This document shows positions 10,068 through 18,700 of a stretch of 64,000 nt of DNA, piece by piece. The notes beneath the pieces were generated by a model. It ran no database searches. It was not told where the DNA came from and saw only the letters and a list, made by a program, of their open reading frames with translations. This stretch comes from Cladorrhinum sp. PSN259. Its lineage: Eukaryota > Ascomycota > Sordariomycetes > Sordariales > Podosporaceae. Every line of letters starts with the position of its first letter. Positions within the stretch are counted from its first letter, which is position 1. The stretch lies in contig MU867065.1 in the NCBI GenBank assembly GCA_033725935.1, positions 372,001 to 436,000 on the forward strand, written 5' to 3'. The translations under genes were made by a program, and so were the position numbers.

Positions 10068-10640
10068 CCGATTGCGATGCTACTACTACAGTAGCTGGCA
10101 ATTGCTTTTACGATCATGCTTTGCGATTATCGCTTTATTCCTTTCTTTCCTTCTCTCCTTCCTTCTTTCTCTCCTTCCTTCTTTCTCTCCTTCCTTCTTT
10201 CTCTCCTTCCTTCTTTCTCTCCTTCCTTCTTTCCTTCTTCTTTTCTTCTCTTTTTATTTTACCAATCACGATGCGACGATCGATTTATTTCCTTCTCTCC
10301 TTCTTTCCTTCTTTCCTTCTTCCCTTCTTTCTACCTTCTTCCCTTTTTAGTTTACCGATCGCGATGCGACTACCACAGTAGCTCGCAGTCGCTTTTTGCG
10401 ACTATCGATTTCTTTTTTTATTTCCTTCTTTTGTTCTTTCCTTCCTTCTTTCCTTCCTTCTGCCTTTCCTTCTTCCCTTCCTCTTTTCTTCTCTTTTTAT
10501 TTTACCGATCGCGATGCAATAACCACAGTAACTCGCAGTCGCTTTTTTGCGACTATCGATTTATTTCCTTATCTCCTGCTTTCCTGCTTTCCTTCTTTTA
10601 TTTTTATTTTACCGATTGCGATGCTAATACTACAGTAGCC
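10068..10640 (+). repeat. five dispersed copies of a ~60-bp hairpin-bearing repeat
   Basis: Copies begin at about 10068, 10256 (shortened), 10351, 10501 and 10608. They share a core of TTTACCGATYGCGATGC, then ACYACAGTAGC, then in the complete copies CTCGCAGTCGC-Tn-GCGACTATCGATTT. The inner part AGTCGC-TTTTT-GCGACT is a perfect stem-loop (10387-10403; 10537-10554 with a six-T loop). A near copy of the hairpin also lies at about 10015-10030. The last copy ends eight bases before the start codon at 10648. The copies alternate with CT-rich microsatellite. I do not recognise the family. Confidence 0.7.
10135..10255. repeat. CT-rich microsatellite (ccttctttctct-type)
   Basis: A near-pure pyrimidine tract made of imperfect copies of a 12-base unit ccttctttctct. 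Similar shorter tracts recur at about 10290-10345, 10425-10498 and 10563-10605 between members of the hairpin repeat. The tract creates long spurious open frames rich in Ser, Phe, Leu and Pro. Confidence 0.85.
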
Positions 10641-10647
10641 CCTCACG

Positions 10648-12359
10648 ATGACAAGAAAGTCGAAGAACAAGCAACGCGGTCGCCAGCCCGCCGGCACGCC
10701 GGCCACTGATGCCGCCATGCCCGACATCGCTTCCGGCACGCCTGCCGTCGTCACCACCGCTGCAGCCAATTCGGTACGTACTCTTCCCTGCGTTATCTGT
10801 TGTGTTTCAAGAACTTTCATTCCTTATACCTTCGGGTTTGTTGGCACACATTCCCGTCCGGGCTTGGTGACCCTATCACCGGGCTACAGGAGTGATGACC
10901 TGTCTTTGTGCGCCGTGTTGCTCGACAACAGGCTAGTATGCGTGGGTTCGGCCCCCTACACCAAACATCTGTTGCGCTAAGCCGGCACTTCCTCAGCGAA
11001 CTACTGTAACGGGACAGGCTAGAATGGATATCCAACCAGTGTTTCCCTTTGGGGCAGGTCGCATTTCTGCTTCTCGTCCGTGCCTTTCAAAGTGACGAGA
11101 ACTCCGGAGAGATGGTTAGAGCAGTTCAGGGCTAGTGTGGCTGTCTTTGAGCGATGGCGTGAGCAAACTGATGCGGCATGCATTGGCCTACCTTCCAGCG
11201 GGTTTACCTCTGGATGGGATGATGGCATAAGTTGTGCGTGTCGTCCACCTCCCTGAGGATGACCTGGCTCGGCTGGGTTTGAGGGGTCGTGGGACACTGG
11301 TTGGGGAGATACTTCAGTTGACGATGTACATACTCAGTAAAATTAACTTTTGCTGACGGGAAGAAACGATTTTAGGCCGATGACATCGAGAAGACGGTTC
11401 TTGACGTGTTTGCAAGATCCATGATCACCAATACCGTCGCGGATCATACCCGTCGTTTGAACAGCCTCGAGACAGACTTGGTCTCCAAGACAGCTGCCTG
11501 GGCGGTACACCGGAGCGCGCTTACCAGTCGCATTGACAAAGGGGTTGCCAAAATAGACAAGGCGACTGTCAAAGTTGACAAGCTAGAGTCACTTGTGGAA
11601 GCTCTCAGCATCACCGATGACAAGGCGGCCCTCTCCAGCGGAGTCCACGATATGAACACACGCTTCAGTCTGGTTGAGAATAACGTTGAGAATAACCACA
11701 GAGAGGTGAAGGAAGTGAAGGAGCACCTCAATCATGTATGTCAGCTTCAAGTATGCATGCACCTACATACTAACATCATGAACGTATAGGAAGTTACTCA
11801 GTTGAACCGGCTCGGAACAACAATCGAGCAGCATGATGATGCGATGAAGGCCTATGAAGGGGAGATGAAGGCAATCCGGGATGAGCTAAAGATGCTCAGG
11901 GTGGAGTTGAAGGAGGAGCTGAAGGCCGTCAGTGACCAGTTGAATGCGTTCATGCTTCTGCGTCAGGCTCCTGCTATTCCGCACACGGGTGACTGGGCGC
12001 CCCAGAACTCCCATGCTCAGCAGTGTATGGGTCTCGCAGAATCTTCACTGCGTGTTGGGGAGCAGCGTCAGGCTCCCGATATTCCACGCATGCGTGACTG
12101 GACCCCTCATGGCCCCCATGTGCTGCAACCGATGGGACTCACAGAAACGTCTATGCGTGTTGGGGAGGATGAGTCTGGTCGTCATATCTCCTCTCGTCGC
12201 CGCGAGTCTATCGAGCGGATTGGGGAAGACCAGTTTGGTCGCCCCGTCTTTGTGGGTCGCCCTGCCTCTCCCGAGCGTTTCCATGTGGTGCGCCGGGAGA
12301 ATATCGACAACATCTATTACGGTGATTCCCACCCTCACAAGCGCCCCCGTCAAGGTTAA
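10648..12359 (+). CDS. coiled-coil protein of unknown function, three exons
   Basis: Exons 10648-10773, 11376-11735 and 11790-12359 give 351 residues. Both introns are phase 0 and have GTACGT/GTATGT donors and AG acceptors; the first is unusually long (602 nt). The N-terminus is basic (KSKNKQRGR) and then Ala/Thr/Pro-rich. Residues ~45-230 are predicted coiled coil, with heptads of Leu/Val/Ile and strings of Glu/Lys such as REVKEVKEHL and KMLRVELKEEL. The C-terminal part holds a tandem duplication: a ~34-residue unit beginning RQAPAIPHTGDW is followed by a diverged copy beginning RQAPDIPRMRDW, and a shorter pair (DESGRH.., DQFGRP..) comes next. No enzymatic motif is present. The gene looks lineage-specific. 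It converges with the FAD oxidase. I do not assign a function. Confidence 0.75.
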
Positions 12360-12721
12360 TGTTTGAGAAGGCATTTCCTCCTTGTTTTCGGCATTCAAAG
12401 AAGAAAATCTTGTGTTGGGTAAAAAGACAGATACCCTTGAGGTTCTTGTTCATTTGGTGGAGATTTCGGATTTTGTTTCGTTCTAGTCTTATAAAGAGGC
12501 ATGTCACGATGACAATCGGTTTTGAAGGAGTTTTCCCTTTTCTTGTGTTGGTAAATGACCATTCATGGCTTGTGGCGCAAAGAGGAATGATACCCATGGG
12601 ATTTCTGTTGTTGACACAGGAAAGATATTAGATTGGTGGTCTTGGTGTATATAGAACTATCGCAGCCTCACATGGGGCCTCCTCCACATCTAATACATGT
12701 AATGCATTATGTACACAAAGA
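12360..12721. other. convergent 3' region
   Basis: About 360 bases between two genes that point towards each other. The DNA is AT-rich with stop codons in all frames and probably holds both 3' untranslated regions. I see nothing else in it. Confidence 0.6.
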
Positions 12722-14221
12722 TCATGGCTTCCATCCTCCGGTTCTCTCCCTGAACACACCCTGAGGATCGACCATGTCGGCCACCTGCTTTGCCAACTGC
12801 CTGCTAGCACTCTTCAGTCTTCCGAAATAATCCTGTCTAAAATAACCATAATTCATAAAAACAGGCAAGTAAACATTGCTCTGCAGCTTCCCCTCGCTCT
12901 GCCACCCTAAAACCCTCTCCCTGATCCCTCCGTACGTAGCCTGCATCTTGGTATCCATGAGCGCGTAATCAGCCGGATTCAGAAAAGCATAATTCATCTC
13001 AATGATCAACTTATCCGCGTCGGGATCGGCATCGATCAAGTCTTGCGACTTTGCCTTTGCGGCCGCTGCGATCCTCTTGGGAAAAGGTTGATAGGCGATG
13101 CTGGCCACGATGCCAGGGACGGCGAGCGTCGTGGTGGAGATGTTTCGCCAGTGGGCGTGGATGCCCTCCCAGAGGACCTCGTCAGACAGCGAGGCGGAAG
13201 GGATGGGGATCGTCTCGGTGGCGATCATGACCTGGAATCCCCTGAGCACGACCCAGTTGGAGAAGGCCATGAGGTCGGCGTAGGTCCTCGTGCGCGCCGT
13301 GTTGGTGATCAGCCCCGGGACCGAAGTGAAGTTTGAAAACGTCGAGGCGGGGGGTGCGGGCCCGTCGTAGAAGAGGAACAGGATCCACGAGTCCACGAGG
13401 TTGATTTGCGCGCGCTCGGCCGTCACGATCACCGCCGCCTTGTCGTCCGTGTTGTACTCTGTGAAGTCGCGGACGGCCTTGAGCAGCCTGCGGTCGGTTT
13501 CGGGGTTGCGGAGGAAGACGAGGTTCCCGCCGTAGACGAGGCCCTGTCTGTACGTTTGGAGCTTGTAGTTTGTGACGACGCCAAAGTTGTTGCCGCCTCC
13601 CTTGAGGGCCACGAAGAGGTCGGGGTGTGTGGAGACCGTAGGGTGGACGATGGTCCCGTTGGGCAGGACGAGTTCGTATTCGATGACGGAGGAGGCCGAC
13701 CACCCGTACTGGGCGGACATGTAGGAGAGACCGCCGCCGAGCATCAGGCCGCCTGAGCCGGTGTTGCCAATTCGGCCACCGACAAAGGTCCAGCCTGTAC
13801 CTTGGAGCTTGGCGCCTATCTCGTCGAGACGGTTGCCCGGTCCGAGGTCAGCTACGCCGGTGGCTTGGTTGAGGTTGAGATGGTCGAGACGTTGGGTTGA
13901 GATGAGCGGACCGCCGTCGACGCTGGAGAAGTAGTTGTTGGGGCTGTGGCCGCCCGACTTGACGGCGAACTTTTCATTGTTGGTGTTGAGGACTTGGATG
14001 ATGGTTGATACCTCGGCAGCAGATTTGGGAAAGAGGATGCACGAGGGTTTGAGGGCGCTGCATGAAGCGGACCAGTAGTCTACTTGCTCGTCGATGTAGG
14101 TCAGCGCAATGGGATTGGCGACCTCGATGTTGGTATTGAGAGAGATCTCGGAGCAGGTGTCTGCTAAAACGAAGGAGGGAAGTAGAAGCCCGACAAGGGG
14201 CAGAAAGCGATTGGACAGCAT
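12722..14221 (-). CDS. secreted FAD-linked oxidase, BBE/PCMH family
   Basis: A single-exon gene of 499 residues with ATG at 14221. Residues 1-20 form a signal peptide ending ...PSFVLA, with likely cleavage before DTCSE. The FAD-binding PCMH domain follows at about 55-230: the block VKSGGHSPN places His92 as the residue that normally carries FAD covalently, and GSGGLMLGGGLSYMSAQYGW is the second conserved block. The position of the second, cysteinyl attachment of bicovalent berberine-bridge enzymes appears to be Arg150 here, so single covalent attachment is expected. KGGGNNFGVVT (near 210) is also typical. The C-terminus carries the usual Asn-Tyr/'Y-F-R-x-x-Y-F-G-R-L' BBE block (FRQDYFGRLKSASRQL). 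Such enzymes oxidise sugars, alcohols or secondary-metabolite intermediates outside the cytosol. Proximity to the transporter-NRPS pair makes a tailoring role possible, but this is unproven. Confidence 0.92.
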   Translation of the reverse strand: MLSNRFLPLVGLLLPSFVLADTCSEISLNTNIEVANPIALTYIDEQVDYWSASCSALKPSCILFPKSAAEVSTIIQVLNTNNEKFAVKSGGHSPNNYFSSVDGGPLISTQRLDHLNLNQATGVADLGPGNRLDEIGAKLQGTGWTFVGGRIGNTGSGGLMLGGGLSYMSAQYGWSASSVIEYELVLPNGTIVHPTVSTHPDLFVALKGGGNNFGVVTNYKLQTYRQGLVYGGNLVFLRNPETDRRLLKAVRDFTEYNTDDKAAVIVTAERAQINLVDSWILFLFYDGPAPPASTFSNFTSVPGLITNTARTRTYADLMAFSNWVVLRGFQVMIATETIPIPSASLSDEVLWEGIHAHWRNISTTTLAVPGIVASIAYQPFPKRIAAAAKAKSQDLIDADPDADKLIIEMNYAFLNPADYALMDTKMQATYGGIRERVLGWQSEGKLQSNVYLPVFMNYGYFRQDYFGRLKSASRQLAKQVADMVDPQGVFRERTGGWKP

Positions 14222-14768
14222 TGTGTCAACTGGAAAGGCTGCTGTTCGATTTGCTCCATATGTTTCCTCTAGCCCTCGAGCATCCGGTATTTATGCTTTT
14301 CTCTTTCCTTCGCCCTTGTTTCTGAAGCAGTGATCCTGAGCGTAGCAGACCTTATGACGTGAATAGACACATCTCCAAGAGCAGACTAATGCAGGTTCCA
14401 CGAGGAAAAAAACAAAAAGTCCATATCCCGAACTGAACAAACTCAATAAAGACATTTCTGTGCAACCCAGAGCTGCAAAGCAACCTCGCATAACCAGGCA
14501 ACTCGTGCAATAACCAAGGCGCTCTTTCATTCAAACCCTGATTGTCCTACCACCCTACCACCTAACAAACCGTTTATAGGCTTGCTTACCTGGTAAAAAC
14601 CCCGACATGATGTGCTGACGAGGTGTCAAACTCTGGGGAAAAAGGGGAGCAGCTGAATGCAATGCAACGCCGTTAGTCTGCTTTTGATTTCCCAAACCGG
14701 TGCTGATCTGTCAAACACGGTTACATTTTCCTGCACCTCACGGGCATTGACAGGCACGCAAAATCCTG

Positions 14769-14793
14769 TTTCTTTCTTTCTTTCTTTCTTTTT
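14769..14793. repeat. TTTC microsatellite
   Basis: About six tandem copies of TTTC followed by a short T run. A simple-sequence repeat with no evident function, located in the promoter-side spacer of the FAD oxidase. Confidence 0.8.
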
Positions 14794-14937
14794 GCTTCGG
14801 CCCTCTCCCGTTTGGAGATCCCGCATGCCATTAAATAGAACTATAGATCCTGCAGGCAAAACGGGGGTCTCTAGTGGTAAATCATTTCCTCGTTGGGGTC
14901 AATTCTTCCACCTGTCCACCCGTCAGACCACCCTCTG

Positions 14938-15105
14938 ATGATACGGCGAGTGATCTTGGCGTTTGTTTTTTTGACAGGAGTCACCCTCTTGGCAATTTAT
15001 GACGATGAAAAGACGGCCTGTGACCCTGAAATGTCAATTTCGGGACTTGCTCCATTGAGGCAAGCATGCATTGCAAGTCCTGGAAAACTTGAGCGGGTTG
15101 ATTAA
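14938..15105 (+). CDS. small hydrophobic-start ORF, doubtful
   Basis: A 55-codon frame from ATG to TAA. Residues 3-20 (RRVILAFVFLTGVTLLAI) resemble a signal peptide or membrane anchor and the rest contains two cysteines. Small secreted proteins of this size exist in fungi, but the surrounding DNA does not show clear coding bias and a frame this short can arise by chance. No family is recognised. Confidence 0.15.
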   Translation: MIRRVILAFVFLTGVTLLAIYDDEKTACDPEMSISGLAPLRQACIASPGKLERVD

Positions 15106-15763
15106 TATTATGTATATATCAGTTAGGGAAAGAAAAGGACCTGAATTTATCAATTGTCCGTCCATCTCATGAAAGGCATTCCTTCTGCTAAACGACAACG
15201 ACTAACAGGTTAATCGTTCGTTGTGTTTCTGATTGCGACGCTCTGGTTGCGATATCAGAAAAGTGACTTTGGGGGAGATATTACCGCAGAAGCGGGTAGT
15301 AGAGAGAGAGAGAAAAAGGCGGGCACGATTTGATTTAGATAGTAGTAGGTAAGAAGGGTCACTCATTAATTTCACTTCCACTGGGTCGTCTTTTTCTACA
15401 GCACAAATAGAAAAAGAAATATGAAAAAAAAAAATGCAACCAAACAGGGAGTCTTGCTGTCTTCAGTCCATCACTTAGAGGAAAGAGTCATACACGATCA
15501 AAACTTACTACTTTTGCATATTTTATGCTGTCATTGATTTATCTGCCCACAACTGTGAGCCAAGAGGAGGAAATCTCGAGTAAAATCACAACTGAATTCA
15601 GACAAACATCGCTAATTATTTTTACAGAGGGAAAAAAATAAAATCAATTCATTCCTCTAACCTACAAAACAATAAACTTATCTAGCACCCCCACCCATTG
15701 TCCCTTCTTCAGCCACCACCAAAAAGGAACTCTCTCCAAGTAACTACTAGACTACATACTTAC

Positions 15764-18700
15764 CTACCCCCTCATACTCTGATACAACTCCCTCAGCATT
15801 CCGTCCTCACTCTGCAGTAGCTCCTCCGGGTTTCCGGCCTCCGCGATCCTCCCCTGCTCCAACACCACAACGAGGTCAAAGTCCAAGATATGTTCCAACC
15901 GATGCAGCACCTCCACCACGGTCCGCCCCCTCAAATCCCTCCCGACAATCTCTCTAACTAGCATATCAGTCTCGTGGTCCATGCTGCTCGTAAACTCGTC
16001 CATCAGGACAATCCTCGCGTCGCCCCGCTGGAACAAGGCCCTGGCGAGACAAAACAGCTGCTGCTGTCCCACAGAGAGACGCTCACTGGGATTAAGAGGC
16101 GAGTCCAAAGTGACGAGCTCCTTCTCCTCCTTTTCCTCTTTTTCATCATTTTGCTTATCATCTTTATCTTTCTTCTTCTTCTTCTCTTTATCATCCTTCT
16201 TTTCCTTCTTTTCCTTCTTTTCCTTCTTCTCCTTCTTTTCCTTCTCCTTCTTCTCTTTCTTGTTCTTCCCCTGCTTCTCCTTCTCCTTCTCCACTTCCTC
16301 AGGCTCAGGTGACCGGCCAGGCGGCGGCACCCACAAGATGGGACTGACAGCCACAGAATTCCTCGGCGAACTTCCGGGAAAATCAGACCCGGACTTGCGA
16401 GGATTAAATAACGCATCCCAGATACCCACCTTGCGCAGCGCATCCTCAATCAGCGCGTCGGTTTCTTCTGGTGTGCGCGAAGCGTCTTCGTCCCAGAGGA
16501 GCATGTTGGCGCGGATGGAGTCGTGGATAAACAGTGACTTTTGGGGCAAAGTCATAATGCGCTTGCGGTAGGCGTCGCGGGAGATGCGGGAGATGTCTTG
16601 CGCGTCGATAATTACGGACCCTGAGTTGAGATCGAGACAACGGAGGAGGGTGGCGATGAGGGATGATTTGCCGCTGTGGAGGGTTAGTGGGTAAGAAATA
16701 GATATGATGAGAAAGAAGTGAGCACAAACCTTCCACTGCGGCCGCAGATCGCAACTTTAGTACCGGGGGCAATGCGCAGGCTGATGTCGTAAACGGCTGG
16801 GGGCAGCTTGGGGCTGTTTGCATGAGTTTTTAGCATCCGCTGACTTTGAGACATCAATAGTACTGACCTGTACGACGCCGACACATTCCGGAACTCGATC
16901 TCTCCGTTAACTGGCCAGTTGGCATATGGTGGCGGAAGTTGGTGGATATCCTCTGCCTCAACGTCGTTGTTGAACCGCTTAATACGTGCCACGGCACCAA
17001 TAGACATTTCGAGGTTTGCCCAGAAAGTAATCAAGTACTTGAAGCTGGTGCTAAGAGAGATCTAGTGTGCCATTCATCAGCATCTTGTCGCCCCTCCAAA
17101 TTTGGACATCTGCGCAACTCACCAAGTTCACCAACGCCAAGCCCAAGAAACCCAAAGACTGTGAATTCCGGAAGTTGACAGCCAGCGTCGTGACAAGCAC
17201 GGCGAGGATCGCAACCACGAAGTCCAATATCATCTTGAGCCAAACCTGCACTGACAAAAGCATATATGCTGCGCGCTGAGAGTAGTTAAGCAACACGGTG
17301 TTCCTCGACGAGAACTCTCCGGTCCGATCAAACGCTCTGATGGAGACCATGCCCTCGAGAGTCTCCAAGAGAAATGCAGACAGTGGTGCCTTAGCCTCGA
17401 TATCCATCAGACGCAGTTGCTTGGATGTTCTCAGGTAGAACTTTTGGATGACCCAGAGCACTAAGATAAGAATAGGCACAGAAGCTGCCACGTATTTGTT
17501 CGCGATCATGACGATAACTGTCTCGGCAATAACACCAAAGAAGGCTGCAGTGTGTTAGCGACTCCCATGATGGTGCGCATATGAGGCTAGCCTTACCAGT
17601 CGTGGTGTTTACAAATGCCATTGGCAACTCGTCATCGACGAGCATGATATCCTGTATGAACCTGTTGGCGAGAGTGTTGGACCCGACAGAAACGACGTAA
17701 GAAATGGATGCCCTGTGTCACAAATCAGCATCGAGGTTACTGGTCATTATAGGAACGGCAACTTACCCCATTAGTGTCTCCAACTGTCCCAAGTACAGTC
17801 TCAAAGTCGATGCGGGGATGACTTGATCGAAGAAGAACCTTCCCAGCTTTGTCAGTGCCTAGATCACAACCAATCTTCTCCCTCAAGTCACTTACATGCA
17901 AAGGCACCCCAACAAAGTAACTCCACCAACAATGAGCGCCGTAAACACGCCCATGTAATAACCCAAGGCAGTGTGATCGCCATCTCCCCACATTTTCAGC
18001 CAGACAGCTATGGCAGGTTAGCATTCATGAAGCATGATTGCAGTCAGGCGATAAAAATCTTACTTTCAAACGATCGTCCACCAGCCATCACTGCCGCCAA
18101 CACAAAGAAAACACTGATCGTTACACTGCCACAGCTCTTCAAGAAATATCCATAGACACTCCACTCCGACGGAGCACGACTAGTCTCGGTCTCCTCAAGA
18201 TCCAAATGTGGCTTCTTGAGAATGATCTGGCCGTCGCTGGTAACCTCAACATCATCAGCTGCATTTGTGGATTTCTTGCTCCCGCTCAAAGACGAGGACG
18301 ACAAGATGTAATCATCCAAAGCGCCCGACGACAAAAGATCATGATAAGTCCCGCTGTGAACAATAGTTCCAGAGGACAGAAGCAAGATGTGGTCAAAGCG
18401 CGGGAGGAATTGAGCTGTCACGCAAAAAGAGCAGGGTGGTTAGCGGATCCACTTTGTAGTTCAGGGGTTCAGGGGCAAGTAAACAAAAGCCGAGAAGAAC
18501 ATACTCGAATGGGTGACAAGCACAACCGCGCAGCGCAGGGTGGCCAACAAACCAGTCTCAGCGAACACAGCATCAAAGATGTGTGTTGCCGATTTCCGAT
18601 CCAGACCGCTGAAGATGTCATCAAGAAGGATGAGGTCCGGTTTGCGGTAGACCGCACGGGCCAGGGCCTGTAAACAGAATGTCAACAAATATCCACAGTA

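Larger units (their letters stand above)
9524..10647. other. intergenic stretch with CT-rich satellite and hairpin repeats
   Basis: About 1.1 kb with no gene. Apparent open frames here are artefacts of a very pyrimidine-rich plus strand. The part from 10005 to 10640 consists of a dispersed repeat family alternating with CTTT/CCTTCTTT-type microsatellite (listed separately) and runs directly into the start codon of the coiled-coil gene at 10648. Confidence 0.6.
14222..15763. other. gene-poor stretch between the FAD oxidase and the ABC transporter
   Basis: About 1.5 kb with no well-supported gene. It includes the promoter of the FAD oxidase, a TTTC microsatellite (14769-14793), a short AG repeat near 15300-15312, and the 3' region of the ABC transporter. 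One small frame with a hydrophobic start (14938-15105) is listed separately at low confidence. Confidence 0.55.

Noticed and set aside
9785..10709. Plus-strand frames of up to ~200 codons rich in Ser, Phe, Leu and Pro
   Set aside because: They are produced by the CT-rich microsatellite and hairpin repeats; the same Ser/Phe/Leu-rich composition appears in neighbouring frames and no conserved motif is present.
13043..13756. Plus-strand frames opposite the FAD oxidase
   Set aside because: They are GC-rich shadow frames of a well-supported gene on the other strand.
15974..16571. Antisense frames rich in Phe, Leu and Ser, and an Arg/Lys-rich alternative frame
   Set aside because: These are shadows of the Lys/Glu-coding repeat in NBD2 of the ABC transporter.
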